A DNA stretch of 64,000 nucleotides from Mycobacterium lepraemurium (GTDB taxonomy: Bacteria; Actinomycetota; Actinomycetes; Mycobacteriales; Mycobacteriaceae). The stretch is taken from the NCBI GenBank assembly GCA_002291465.1, contig CP021238.1, forward strand, positions 3,472,001 to 3,536,000. The letters are read 5' to 3'. The first letter of the stretch is position 1; the number at the start of each line of letters is the position of its first letter. Below the pieces are notes generated by a model, which did no database searches, was not told where the DNA came from, and saw nothing but the letters and a program-made list of their open reading frames with translations. Shown piece after piece: positions 47,818 through 57,445 of the stretch. The translations under genes were made by a program, and so were the position numbers.

Positions 47818-48545
47818 CCCGCTCGCGCCACGACCGCTCCCTCTCGTTCGGCTCGGCGGCCGCAGCCTACGAGCGTGGGCGGCCCTCCTATCCGCCGGAG
47901 GCGATCGACTGGCTGCTGCCGGTCGGCGCGCGTCAGGTGCTCGACCTCGGCGCGGGCACCGGCAAGCTGACCACCCGGCTGGTGGAACGCGGCCTGGACG
48001 TGGTGGCCGTCGACCCGATTCCGGACATGCTGGAGGTGTTGCGGAGCTCGCTGCCGGAGACCCGGGCGCTGCTGGGCACCGCCGAAGAAATCCCGTTGGA
48101 AGACAACAGCGTTGACGTGGTGCTGGTGGCGCAGGCCTGGCATTGGGTGGATCCGGAGCGGGCGATCCCAGAGGTGGCCCGGGTGCTGCGGCCCGGCGGG
48201 CGGCTCGGCCTGGTGTGGAACACCCGCGACGAGCGGCTGGGCTGGGTGCGCGAACTGGGCCGCATCATCGGAAGCGACGGCGGCGGCCGCACCCACGTGA
48301 TGCTGCCCGAGCCGTTCACCGACCTGGCGCACCATGAGGTCGAGTGGACGAATTACCTTACTCCGCAAGCATTGATCGACCTGGTGGCGTCGCGCAGCTA
48401 CTGCATCACCTCGCCGACCGAGGTGCGCACCCGAACCCTGGACCAGGTCCGCCACCTGCTGGCCACGCATCCGGCGCTGGCGAATTCGACCGGCCTGGCG
48501 CTGCCCTACGTCACCCGGTGCACCCGGGCGACGCTGGCCGGCTGA
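47814..48545 (+). CDS. Class I SAM-dependent methyltransferase
   Basis: This 243-residue methyltransferase is homologous to Rv3342. SAM-binding motif I is [15 protein letters not shown]. The acidic end of strand 2 is [11 protein letters not shown], and motifs IV-V are [19 protein letters not shown] and [17 protein letters not shown], as in the methyltransferase-11 group. The substrate is unknown. Its coupling to metX places it under SAM-responsive control, which suits a SAM-consuming enzyme. Confidence 0.9.
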   Translation: MTRSRHDRSLSFGSAAAAYERGRPSYPPEAIDWLLPVGARQVLDLGAGTGKLTTRLVERGLDVVAVDPIPDMLEVLRSSLPETRALLGTAEEIPLEDNSVDVVLVAQAWHWVDPERAIPEVARVLRPGGRLGLVWNTRDERLGWVRELGRIIGSDGGGRTHVMLPEPFTDLAHHEVEWTNYLTPQALIDLVASRSYCITSPTEVRTRTLDQVRHLLATHPALANSTGLALPYVTRCTRATLAG

Positions 48546-48553
48546 GCACCGGG

Positions 48554-49947
48554 TCAATCGGGTTCGTCCTCGTCGTCTTCGCCGTCGTCGTCCTCACCCT
48601 GTAGGAGTTTTTCGGGGTGGTGGAAGGTGTTGGTGCGGGGTTGGTTTCGGTCCAGGTGGGGTGGTGGGATCCATTCGGTCTCGCCGCGTGCGTTTTTGTG
48701 GGTGGTCCAGGCGCCGGGTTGTAGCAGGCGGTGGTGGGGTCCGCAGGCGAAGGTCAGATCGTTGATGTCGGTGGTGTGGCAGGTGGCGTAGTCGGTGCAG
48801 TGGTGCACTTCGGCGTAGTAGCCGGGGACGGTGCAGCCGGGTGCGGTGCAGCCGCGGTCTTTGGCGTACAACATGATGCGCTGTCCGGGTGAGGCCAGGT
48901 GTTTGGTGTGATACAGGGCCAGGGCTTTGCCTTTGTCGAAGATGGCGAGGTAGTGGCGGGCGTGCCGCGATAGCCGGATTACATCGCTCATGGGCAGCAG
49001 GGTGCCGCCGTCGGTGAGGCCTCGTCTGGCGGCGGCTTCGAGGTCGGCTAGGGTGGTGGTGACGATGATGGAGGTCGGTAGGCCGTTGTGCTGGCCGAGG
49101 TTTCCTGAGGCCAGCAGGGCGCGCAGTCCGGCCAGCAGCCCATCGTGGTTGCGCTGGGCCGCCGAGCGCGCATCACCGTCGATGGCGTCTTGACTCGGAG
49201 TGCCGTCCACGCACGGACTCTCATCGAGTGGGTTGCACATGCCGGGGGCGGCGAGTTTGGCCAGCACGGCCTCGAAGGTGGCGCGCAGTTCGGGGGTCAG
49301 TAGTCCGCGGAGTTCGGACATGCCGTCGGCGTGTTGATTCCCTAGGGTCAGCCCGCGGCGGCGGGCTGGTCCTCGTCGCGGTAGAGGCCGTCGAGGTTGA
49401 GGCAATCGTCCAGCGTGCCGGCCAACGCGGCGAGTTGTTCGGGCCGATACCGGGTGCCTTCCCTGGCCAGGTCGGTTTCGGCGCGTTCGCGGGTCGCCTG
49501 GTCGATCCAGCCGGGCAACTGGTGGCAGAACTTACGGATCACCGCCACCTGCTCGGGACTCAACAACCCCTCCCGCTGCGCGGCGGCAGTGGCCGCCGGT
49601 GCCGGGGCGATCGGTTCCCCGGTCAACCCCACCCGGGGGCCGAGGTCGGCGGCGGTGTGTACCCGCCGGGCAGCCTCGGCGCGGCTGATCAGCGTGGCCT
49701 CGGCGACCGCGTGCGAAAGCCGGCCCCCCAACTCGGCCGGGCTAGCTTGTCGGGCAACGTGATTGATCAGTGGATGCTCGATCGCGGGCAGCCGCCGGCG
49801 CAGTCTTTCGCAGTGGGTGAGCAGCGCCAGGCATTCCCGCGGGGTCAAGCCGTCGAAACCGAGCGCCGCCACGCCGTCGAGCGCGGCATCGAGCGCATCG
49901 AAGGCCGCGCTGATCGCGTCCCGATCGATGATGCTGCCCGAACTCAT
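48554..49947 (-). pseudogene. 13E12-family DUF222-HNH endonuclease, split by a frameshift
   Basis: The N-terminal frame (from ATG 49947, MSSGSIIDRDAISAAFDALD) carries the DUF222 helical domain and ends prematurely after [11 protein letters not shown]. The second frame resumes with [20 protein letters not shown] and carries an HNH nuclease domain: [18 protein letters not shown], then [13 protein letters not shown]. It ends in a very acidic tail ([12 protein letters not shown]). One base missing near 49370 would rejoin them into about 463 residues. This is the REP13E12-type repeat protein, found in many copies in mycobacteria. It lies where PPE54-56 sit in M. tuberculosis as I recall. Confidence 0.85.
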
Positions 49948-50276
49948 GCCCCCGAAACTAGGGCAGCCCACCGACAGAAAACCCCGCAATGTGACCACAG
50001 AAACCAAAGTTACACAAGAGATTTCACCTGCCGGCGGGCGTCGAGGGAGCCGGGGTCGTCAAGCAGTGGTTGCGCCAAAAACCGCGGCGAATCAATTGTC
50101 CGGCAACCGACTTCCGGGCCGGTCAATAATCCACCTCGCCGATGCCGCGGCCTTACGAAACGCTTATTGTGCGAACCTTTATCCCACCGTGTCGTAAACG
50201 TGACAGTGATGGCTCAGGGTTCGTAGGGCGTGATTCGAGTGCCGTCGGTGCACTCCAGGCGGACGGGGAGGCTGGC
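49948..50276. other. Intergenic region between the HNH element and the DUF732 gene
   Basis: This 329-bp divergent gap has no convincing ORF. It is AT-richer than its surroundings around 49960-50020 and 50080-50210. A GGGGAGG ribosome site at 50264-50270 belongs to the DUF732 gene. I see no clear promoter hexamers, RNA motif or repeat. Confidence 0.5.
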
Positions 50277-50780
50277 GTGAAGGCACTTGCACGAACTCAT
50301 CAATGGATCTGGGTTTTGCGCCACCAACCCTTCACCATTCGGCTGCTGGCCGCGGCCGCCGGCCTGCTCACGGTGGCGTCGGCGTTCGCGGCGCCGGCCG
50401 GGGCGGAGGGAAACGGCAACGACTTCATCGACGCGCTCAATCACGCCGGCATCGACTTCGGCGAACCGGGAAACGCGATGGCCGTCGGCGAGTCGGTCTG
50501 CCCGATGCTGTAGCAGCCGGGCGGCAATTTCGCCGCGGTGGCGTCCAGCGTCGCCGGCCGGGGCATGTCCCCCACGAGGGAGCGCATGTTCACCACCATC
50601 GCGATCCAGACGTGCTGCCCCCAGGAGATGGCGAACATCGCCAGCGGCAACCTGTCCAGCGCCATGCCGCAGGTTCCGGGAATGCCCGGGCAGCTTCCCG
50701 CGATGGCCGGCCAGATCCCGGGCATGGCGGGCCAGACGGGCCGACTGCCGACGATGCCCGGCCAGCTGCCGAGCTTCTGA
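50277..50780 (+). pseudogene. Exported DUF732 protein with MPGQ-type repeats and an internal stop
   Basis: GTG 50277 has GGGGAGG about six bases upstream. The signal sequence (RLLAAAAGLLTVASAFA) is followed by DUF732: NDFIDALNHAGIDFG, then GESVCPML. TAG at 50511-50513 interrupts it, and the same frame then continues QPGGNFAAVASSVAGRGMSP and IQTCCPQEMANIASGNL. It ends with degenerate 7-8-residue units (MPGQLPA, MAGQIPG, MAGQTGRLPT, MPGQLPSF) to TGA 50778-50780. A single base change would restore 167 residues. It is the Rv3354-type gene by position. Confidence 0.75.
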
Positions 50781-50787
50781 CCGCGGC

Positions 50788-50853
50788 GCACCGAGCGTGT
50801 GGGCCATGGACGAAAAGTGACGAAAAGTCGTACCTAAAGCCCACGTTCGACGC
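50788..50853. repeat. Long intergenic inverted repeat between convergent genes
   Basis: Arms at 50788-50804 (GCACCGAGCGTGTGGGC) and 50839-50853 (GCCCACGTTCGACGC) pair imperfectly. The loop holds GACGAAAAGT twice in tandem (50809-50828). It lies between the DUF732 stop and the convergent DUF3017 stop and resembles the repeats at 21139 and 62293. Confidence 0.55.
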
Positions 50854-50872
50854 GGACCAAACACTCGGAACG

Positions 50873-51154
50873 TCAGCCGGTGCCCAGCGGGTCGATGGTC
50901 CAGGCGATGTAGACCATCGCCGCCCCGACCATCGCGGTGGTGACGAAGTCGATTCCCTTGCCGCGCACCACCAGCAGCCCGGCACGCTCCTCGGACAGCA
51001 CCAGCCGCAGCAGCGCCGCCACCCCCACCCCGATGCCGAGTAGCAGTGAACCGCGGCGCCAGAAGTTGGTGCCCACCAAGGCCAGTGCCACCGCAAAGAT
51101 CAAGCCCACCAACAGAATCGGCCACTGGGCCCGCATCAGGGTGCGTGCGGTCAT
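50873..51154 (-). CDS. DUF3017 small membrane protein
   Basis: This 93-residue protein is homologous to Rv3355c. It has three hydrophobic segments: [36 protein letters not shown] and [34 protein letters not shown] between them is the conserved core of DUF3017. ATG 51154 overlaps the folD stop as ATGA, so it is translated together with folD. Function is unknown, but the folD-DUF3017 pairing is widespread in actinobacteria. Confidence 0.88.
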   Translation of the reverse strand: MTARTLMRAQWPILLVGLIFAVALALVGTNFWRRGSLLLGIGVGVAALLRLVLSEERAGLLVVRGKGIDFVTTAMVGAAMVYIAWTIDPLGTG

Positions 51155-51996
51155 TCCCGCTCGGCCAGCTCGACGACGTTGGTCAGCAGGAACGCCCGGG
51201 TCAACGGGCCCACGCCGCCGGGATTCGGCGACACGTGACCGGCCACCTCCCACACGTCGGGGTGCACGTCGCCGGCGAGCTTGCCGCCCACCCGGCTGAC
51301 CCCCACGTCGAGCACCGCGGCCCCCGGGGGCACCATGTCGGGGGTCAGCAGGTGCGGCACCCCGACGGCGGCCACGATGATGTCGGCCTGCCTGGTCAAC
51401 GCTGGCAGGTCACGAGTTCCGGTGTGGCACAACGTCACCGTGGCGTTCTCCGAGCGCCGGGTCAGCAGCAGCCCCAGCGGGCGACCGACCGTCACACCGC
51501 GACCGATGACCACCACGTGCGCCCCGGCGATCTCGACGTCGTAGCGGCGCAACAGGTGCACGATTCCGCGCGGCGTGCACGGCAGCGGCTCCGGATTGTT
51601 GAGCACCAGCCGGCCCAGGTTGGTGGGGTGTAGGCCGTCGGCGTCCTTGTCCGGGTCCACCCGCTCCAGCGCCGCGTTCTCGTCCAACTGCTTGGGCAGC
51701 GGCAACTGCACGATGTACCCCGTGCATTCGGGATTGGCGTTCAGCTCGTCGATGGTGTCGTTGAGCGCGGCGGTGCTGATGTCGGCGGGCAGGTCGCGGC
51801 GGATCGAGGTGATGCCCACCTTGGCGCAGTCGGCGTGCTTGCCGCGCACGTAGGCCTGCGAGCCCGGGTCGCCGCCGACCAGGATGGTGCCCAAACCGGG
51901 TGTGCGGCCGGCCGCGGTCAACGCGGCGACCCGCTGCTTGAGGTCGACGAAGATTTCGTCGCGGGTGGCCTTGCCGTCCAGTGTGATTGCTCCCAC
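51151..51996 (-). CDS. folD: Methylenetetrahydrofolate dehydrogenase/cyclohydrolase
   Basis: This 281-residue bifunctional one-carbon enzyme interconverts methylene- and formyl-tetrahydrofolate. Typical segments are [20 protein letters not shown] (catalytic Lys), [38 protein letters not shown], and the NADP loop [14 protein letters not shown], followed by [19 protein letters not shown] 51996 is the start, 26 bases from a divergent oxidoreductase gene. Confidence 0.96.
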   Translation of the reverse strand: MGAITLDGKATRDEIFVDLKQRVAALTAAGRTPGLGTILVGGDPGSQAYVRGKHADCAKVGITSIRRDLPADISTAALNDTIDELNANPECTGYIVQLPLPKQLDENAALERVDPDKDADGLHPTNLGRLVLNNPEPLPCTPRGIVHLLRRYDVEIAGAHVVVIGRGVTVGRPLGLLLTRRSENATVTLCHTGTRDLPALTRQADIIVAAVGVPHLLTPDMVPPGAAVLDVGVSRVGGKLAGDVHPDVWEVAGHVSPNPGGVGPLTRAFLLTNVVELAERE

Positions 51997-52022
51997 GCTG
52001 ACAGTCTGGCACGCTCCCCGAT

Positions 52023-53237
52023 ATGCCCACCCCTCCGGACGTGTTCAGCTCCGCCAAGCTCGGTCCGATCACGCTGCGCAATCGCATCATCAAGTCCGCC
52101 ACCTTCGAGGCGCGTACACCGGACGCGCTGGTGACCGACGACCTCATCGAATACCACCGGCTGCCCGCCGCGTGCGGCGTCGGCATGACGACCGTCGCCT
52201 ACTGCGCCGTCTCCCCCGGCGACCGCACCGAGGGCAACGGCATCTGGATGCGGCCCGAGGCCGCGCCCGGGTTCCGCCGGCTCACCGACGCGATCCACGC
52301 CGAGGGCGCGGCGGTCAGCGCGCAGATCGGGCACGCCGGGCCGGTGGCCAACGCCAGGTCCAACAAGGCGCAGGCGCTGGTGCCGGTCCGGTTCTTCAAC
52401 CCGATCGGAATGCGGTTCGCCAAGAAGGTGACCCGCGAGGACATCGACGAGGTGATCGCCGCGCACGCCAACGCCGCGCGGCTGGCCATCGAGGCCGGGT
52501 TCGACGCCGTCGAAATCCACCTGGGCCACAACTATTTGGCGAGTTCGTTCCTGTCACCGCTGATCAACCGCCGCAACGACGAGTTCGGCGGGTCGCTGCA
52601 GAACCGGGCGAAGGGGGCCCGCGGCATGGTGATGGCCGTGCGGCGGGCGGTGGAAAAGGAGGGCACGCCCATCGCGGTGACGGCCAAGCTGAACATGGCC
52701 GACGGGGTGCGCGGCGGCATCAGCACCGAGGAATCACTGACCACCGCCAAGTGGCTGGAGTCCGACGGCGGTCTGGACGCGATCGAGCTCACGGCAGGCA
52801 GCTCGCTGGTCAACCCGATGTACCTGTTCCGCGGCGACGCGCCGCTCAAGGAGTTCGCCGGCGCATTCAAGCCGCCGCTGCGCTGGGGCATGCGCATGAC
52901 GGGCAAGAAGTTCCTGCGCGAATACCCCTACCGCGAGGCGTATCTACTGCGGGACGCCAAGCTGTTTCGCGCCGAGCTGAAGATGCCGCTGATCCTGCTG
53001 GGCGGCGTCACCAATCGGGAGACGATGGACCTGGCGATGGCGGAGGGGTTCGAGTTCGTCGCCATGGCCCGCGCGCTGCTGGCCGAGCCGGATCTGATCA
53101 ACCGGATCGCCGCCGACGGTGCCGCGCACCTGGTGCATTCGGCGTGCACGCACTGCAATCAGTGCATGCCCACCAGCTACAGCCGAACGCACGTGGTCAC
53201 CGGTGCACCCGACCGGCACACCAGCGCCGCAACTTAA
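52023..53237 (+). CDS. Old-yellow-enzyme-type NADH:flavin oxidoreductase
   Basis: This 404-residue FMN-binding TIM barrel is homologous to Rv3359. It opens with [20 protein letters not shown]. The family segments [14 protein letters not shown] and [20 protein letters not shown] (substrate-binding His) follow, then [15 protein letters not shown]-terminal CTHCNQCM cluster resembles the iron-sulfur ligands of the 2,4-dienoyl-CoA reductase branch, although the protein stops soon after it. It probably reduces activated C=C bonds or a xenobiotic. Divergent from folD. Confidence 0.9.
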   Translation: MPTPPDVFSSAKLGPITLRNRIIKSATFEARTPDALVTDDLIEYHRLPAACGVGMTTVAYCAVSPGDRTEGNGIWMRPEAAPGFRRLTDAIHAEGAAVSAQIGHAGPVANARSNKAQALVPVRFFNPIGMRFAKKVTREDIDEVIAAHANAARLAIEAGFDAVEIHLGHNYLASSFLSPLINRRNDEFGGSLQNRAKGARGMVMAVRRAVEKEGTPIAVTAKLNMADGVRGGISTEESLTTAKWLESDGGLDAIELTAGSSLVNPMYLFRGDAPLKEFAGAFKPPLRWGMRMTGKKFLREYPYREAYLLRDAKLFRAELKMPLILLGGVTNRETMDLAMAEGFEFVAMARALLAEPDLINRIAADGAAHLVHSACTHCNQCMPTSYSRTHVVTGAPDRHTSAAT

Positions 53238-53254
53238 TCCACAGCGCTGCAAGC

Positions 53255-53260
53255 TACAGT
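53255..53260 (+). promoter_or_regulatory. -10 box, probable leaderless promoter of the FHA-ABC gene
   Basis: TACAGT ends seven bases before ATG 53268, a leaderless arrangement like those before lpdA and sapM. Confidence 0.5.
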
Positions 53261-53267
53261 TGTGGCG

Positions 53268-55657
53268 ATGTCAGCACCAGCCCCGCCAGCGCTAACCGTC
53301 CATCACGAAGGCTCGGAACGTACCTTACACCGCGGGCCACGACGTGGTCGTCGGGCGCGGTCTGCGAGCCGACATGCGCATCACGCACCCCCTGATCTCG
53401 CGCGCCCACCTGCTGCTGCGCCACGACCAGGGCAAGTGGCTGGCCATCGACAACGGTTCGCTCAACGGAACTTTCGTCAACGGCCGCCGGGTGCCGGTGG
53501 TCGAGATCCACGACGGGTGCGCCATCAACATCGGAAACCCGGACGGCCCGCTGCTGACCTTCGACGTCGGCCGTCATCAAGGCATGGCCGGACGCCCGCC
53601 CCGCACCGAGTCAATGGGCATCCCGGTGGCGGCCCACCCGCCCGCACCGGCGGCCTGGTCGGCCCAACCGGCGCCGCCGGTCGCCGCCCCACCCCCGCCG
53701 GCCGGGCGCACCCCCAACTGGGCCGCGCCACCGCGCCGCCCGCAGCCCGCGCCGCGCCCCGGACCGCCGGGCCAGACCGTGTACGACGGCCGCCCACCCG
53801 GCGGCTACCCGCCCCCGCCGCCCGTCGCGCCGGCCCCGCACACCCAGATGGCGCCCGCGGCTTCCAAGCCGCCCGAGGTGGCCAACCTGGCGACCAAGAT
53901 GTTCCAGGCGCTGATGCCGTCGCGGTCCGGCGCCATCCAGAAGCCGGCCGGGTCGCAGACCATCGGCCGGGCCACCGACAACGACATCGTCATCCAGGAC
54001 GTGCTGGCCTCCCGCCATCACGCGTTTCTGATCCAGGCGCCGCTGGGCACCGAGATCCGCGACGCGCACAGCGTCAACGGCACCTTCGTCAACGGTGTGC
54101 GGGTCGGCTCGGCCGTGCTCACCGAGGGCGACGTGGTCACCATCGGCAATGTCGACCTGGTGTTCACTCAGGACGAGCTGATCCGGCGCACCGAGGCGGC
54201 CACCCGCAGCGGCGGGCTGGAGGTCAACTCCGTCTGCTACACCGTCAACCACGGCAAGCAGCTGCTCAACCACATCTCGCTGACCGCGCTGCCCGGCACG
54301 CTGACCGCGATTATCGGGCCGTCCGGCGCGGGCAAATCCACGTTCGCGCGGCTGGTCGCCGGCTACACCCACCCGACCACCGGCACGGTGGCGTTCGAGG
54401 GACACAACGTGCACGCCGAGTACGCGTCGCTGCGCAGCCGGATCGGGATGGTGCCGCAGGACGACGTGGTGCACCGGGCCGTCGCTGCTGATCCTCGACG
54501 AGCCGACGTCCGGTCTGGACCCGGCGCTGGACCGGCAGGTGATGACCATGCTGCGCCAGCTGGCCGACGCCGGGCGGGTGGTTTTGGTGGTCACCCACTC
54601 GCTGACCTACCTCGACGTGTGCGACCAGGTGCTGCTGCTCGCCCCCGGCGGCAAGACGGCGTTCCTCGGCCCGCCCGGCCAGATCGGCCCGGCCATGGGC
54701 ACCACCAACTGGGCCGACATCTTCAGCACCGTCGCGGGTGACCCGGACGAGGCCAACCGCCGTTTTCTGGCCCAGAACCGGCCGCCGCCGCCCGCGTGGA
54801 CCGAGGCGCCGGCCGAGCTGGGCGCCCCGGCGCAGACCAGCAAGCGCCGCCAGTTCTTCACCATCGCCCGCCGCCAGATGCGATTGATCTTCTCCGATCG
54901 CGGCTACTTCCTGTTCCTGGCGGTGCTGCCGGTCGTGATGGGCGCGCTTTCGCTGACCGTGCCGGGCAGCGCCGGCTTCGGCTACGCCGATCCGGCCGGC
55001 GAGTCGGCCGGCGAGGCCGGCACCATCCTGACGTTGCTCACCATGGCTGCCCCGTTCATGGGCACGGCGCTGACCATCCGCGACCTGATCGGCGAGCGGC
55101 CGATCTTCCGCCGCGAGCAGGCGGTCGGGCTGTCCAGCACCGCCTACCTGCCGGCCAAGATCGTGGTGTTCTGCGTGTTCGCCGTCGCGCAGGCGGCCGT
55201 CGCCACCGCCATCGTGGTGCTGGGCAAGGGGCCGCCGACGCGGCTGGCCGTGCTGCTGGGTAACGCCACCTTCGAGCTGTTCGTCGCGGTGGCGGCGACG
55301 TGCGTGGCCGCGACGATGCTGGGCCTGCTGCTCTCGGCCCTGGCGCGGTCGCACGAGCAGATCATGCCGCTACTGGCAGTGTCGCTGATAATGCAGATGG
55401 TGCTGTGCGGCGGCATGGTGCCGGTCACCCACCGGGTCTTCCTCGACCAGCTGTCCTGGCTGGTGCCGTCCCGGTGGGGCTATGCGGCGCAGGCGGCGAC
55501 GGTGGACCTGTGGACGGTGTCGCCCGGCCCGCAGAGCCCGCGGGACAGCCACTTCCAGCACACCGCGACGGCCTGGCTGTTCGACATGGCCATGCTAGCG
55601 GTGCTCTCGGTGGGCTACGCCGCGCTGGTGCGCTGGCGCATCCGGTTGCGGCGCTGA
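53268..55657 (+). pseudogene. FHA-ABC transporter (Rv1747-like) with frameshift and deleted ABC signature
   Basis: Two FHA domains are visible (LISRAHLLLRHDQGKWLAID with GSLNGTFVNG; TIGRATDNDIVIQDVLASRH with HSVNGTFVNG), joined by a Pro-rich linker. An ABC ATPase follows with Walker A GPSGAGKST. After VPQDDVVHR the sequence jumps to PSLLILDEPTSGLDPALD (Walker B), so roughly 60-70 codons including the LSGGQ signature are absent and the frame changes near 54480. Six membrane helices complete the C-terminus. An extra A near 53324 shifts the first codons. Rv1747 exports a cell-envelope lipid and is regulated by PknF through its FHA domains. Confidence 0.85.
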
Positions 55658-55661
55658 CGCG

Positions 55662-56076
55662 CTAGCCGTCCAGCCGCAGCCCGTGGCGCCAGCGCGAAGG
55701 CGACGGCCTGGTCGACGTCGACGCGGGCCCCGGCCAGCGACGCTGTCGTCCACAGCGCCGGGTCCGCGGCGCCGCCGCGCAGGTCGTTGCCGCCGAGCAC
55801 CGCGAGCGTGAAGTCCACCTCATCGAACGTCACCGGCCGCAGCCGACACTGCTCGAACACCGACCCCAGCATGGTGCACTGCTCGAAAGTGCTGTGCCAC
55901 AACGATGTTCGACGAAAGGTGCAGTTTCGGAAGGCCGACCCGCGGTGCCGCGACTCGGCCAGGTTGGCGCCGCTGAAATTGCATTCGGTGAACACCACCC
56001 GCTCGGTCGACAGCCCGACCAGGTCCTCGTCGGTGAAATCGTGCCGCTCGAATTCGCGGTCGACCCACGCGGTCAA
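55662..56076 (-). pseudogene. mfpA: Pentapeptide-repeat protein MfpA with internal deletion
   Basis: MfpA folds as a DNA-mimicking right-handed beta-helix that binds gyrase and lowers fluoroquinolone sensitivity. TTG 56076 overlaps the GTPase stop as TTGA and opens MTAWVDREFERHDFTDEDL, followed by repeats such as CNFSGANLAESRHRGSAFRN and CTFRRTSLWHSTFEQC. After GGNDLRG the sequence goes straight to GAADPALWTTASLAGARVDV, losing about 46 residues relative to the 183-residue homolog I recall. An extra C near 55690 shifts the last codons past the original TAG at 55662-55664. Confidence 0.82.
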
Positions 56077-56660
56077 TTGGCCGACCGGCTGGCCAGCGCG
56101 TACTCGCTGACCGCGATCAGAGCGTCGGTCGCCGACCGGCGATCCCGGGCGTCGACGGTGATCACCGGGATGTGCGGCGGCAGCGTCAGCGCCTCGCGCA
56201 CCTCCTCGACCGGGTAGCGGGGCGCCCCGTCGAACTCGTTGACCGCGACCAGGAACGGCAGGTTGCGGTGCTCGAAGAAGTCCACGGCGGCAAAGCTGTC
56301 CTGCAGCCGCCGGCAGTCGACCAGCACCACCGCGCCGATCGCGCCGCGCACCAGGTCGTCCCACATGAACCAGAACCGGCGCTGCCCCGGCGTGCCGAAC
56401 AGGTACAGCACCAGGTCGTCGGCCAGGGTGATCCGGCCGAAGTCCATCGCCACCGTGGTGGTCCGCTTGTCGGGGGTGGCCTCCAGCGCGTCGACGCCGG
56501 TCGAGGCGTCGGTGAGCATGGCCTCGGTGCGCAGCGGCATGATCTCCGACACCGCCCCGACGAAGGTGGTCTTGCCGGCGCCGAATCCGCCGGCGATCAC
56601 GATCTTGGTCGACGCGTGGTCGCCGGAGTCAAGCTGCACGTCAGAGTGCGCGTAAGCCAC
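56073..56660 (-). CDS. Conservon GTPase (CvnD-like)
   Basis: This 195-residue small GTP-binding protein is homologous to Rv3362c. The P-loop is GGFGAGKTT, the switch region LFGTPGQRRFWFMWDDL, and the base-specificity loop NEFDG. It is the fourth component of the actinobacterial conservon, which couples a histidine-kinase-like sensor, a roadblock protein, a DUF742 protein and a GTPase. GTG 56660 lies inside the DUF742 3' end (20-bp overlap), and mfpA follows with a TTGA overlap. In mycobacteria MfpA is functionally linked with this GTPase. Confidence 0.93.
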   Translation of the reverse strand: MAYAHSDVQLDSGDHASTKIVIAGGFGAGKTTFVGAVSEIMPLRTEAMLTDASTGVDALEATPDKRTTTVAMDFGRITLADDLVLYLFGTPGQRRFWFMWDDLVRGAIGAVVLVDCRRLQDSFAAVDFFEHRNLPFLVAVNEFDGAPRYPVEEVREALTLPPHIPVITVDARDRRSATDALIAVSEYALASRSAN

Positions 56661-57015
56661 GCAGGGTCCTTCCTATCAGTTCGTGGCGCTCATCCCTGGT
56701 CGAACGCTCGGACAGCGGCTTGTGCACCCGAAGGTAGCCGGACAACACCAGATCGCCGACCAGGACGCGCGCCACGCCCAGCGGCAGGTCCAGCCGAGCC
56801 GAAATCTCGGCGACCGATGGGCTGCCCAGGCACAGCCGCACGATCCTGCCGCGCGCGTCGCCGGGCGGCCACCGGTGCGTCAGGCCGGCCTGCAACGTCT
56901 GGATCGGCGCCTCCACCGGCAGGTCGACGGTGGTGTCAGTGCGCCCCGACGTCAGCGTGTACGGCCGGACCAGATTCCCGCTGCGGGGGGTCGGCCAGGT
57001 CTCGGGGGTGTCCAT
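56641..57015 (-). CDS. DUF742 protein (conservon CvnC-like)
   Basis: This 124-residue protein is homologous to Rv3363c. It has the DUF742 layout: LVRPYTLTSGRT near the N-terminus and a winged-helix-like middle, SVAEISARLDLPLGVARVLV, GDLVLSGYLRV. A basic tail follows. In conservons this component links the sensor to the GTPase. It overlaps the GTPase gene by 20 bp and follows the roadblock gene by seven bases. Confidence 0.9.
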   Translation of the reverse strand: MDTPETWPTPRSGNLVRPYTLTSGRTDTTVDLPVEAPIQTLQAGLTHRWPPGDARGRIVRLCLGSPSVAEISARLDLPLGVARVLVGDLVLSGYLRVHKPLSERSTRDERHELIGRTLRGLRAL

Positions 57016-57022
57016 CGGGCGC

Positions 57023-57445
57023 TCACGAGACGCTGGACCGGCGGGTGGACTGCACCGCCCCGCCCACCCGCTCGACGAGGACGGCCATCTCGTAGCCGAT
57101 CTGACCGATGTCGCAGGACGCCGCGGCGAGTGTTGCCAGATGCGAGCCGTCCCCGACCTGCATCAGCAGCAGGTAGCCATCGGACATCTCGACCACGGAC
57201 TGTAGCACCTGCCCGCCCTCGAACAGCTGGGCTGCGCCCGTCGCGAGGCTGGCCAGCCCGGAGGCGACGGCGGCCAGCTGGTCGGCGCGTTCGCGCGGCA
57301 GGTGTTCGCTGGCGGCGACGGGCAGCCCGTCGACGGACACCAGCAGCGCGTGCGCGACGCCGGGGACCTCGCGGGCGAACTTCGTCACCAGCCAGTCCAG
57401 CGACCGGTCCGGGGCTGCAGACCAGGAATTGTCGGGTGCGGTCAT
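57023..57445 (-). CDS. Roadblock/LC7 protein (conservon CvnB-like)
   Basis: This 140-residue roadblock/LC7-fold protein is homologous to Rv3364c. Core strands read [34 protein letters not shown] and [20 protein letters not shown]. Roadblock proteins regulate small GTPases, fitting its place between the sensor and the GTPase. The M. tuberculosis homolog has also been reported to inhibit host cathepsin G. ATG 57445 overlaps the sensor stop as ATGA. Confidence 0.93.
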   Translation of the reverse strand: MTAPDNSWSAAPDRSLDWLVTKFAREVPGVAHALLVSVDGLPVAASEHLPRERADQLAAVASGLASLATGAAQLFEGGQVLQSVVEMSDGYLLLMQVGDGSHLATLAAASCDIGQIGYEMAVLVERVGGAVQSTRRSSVS

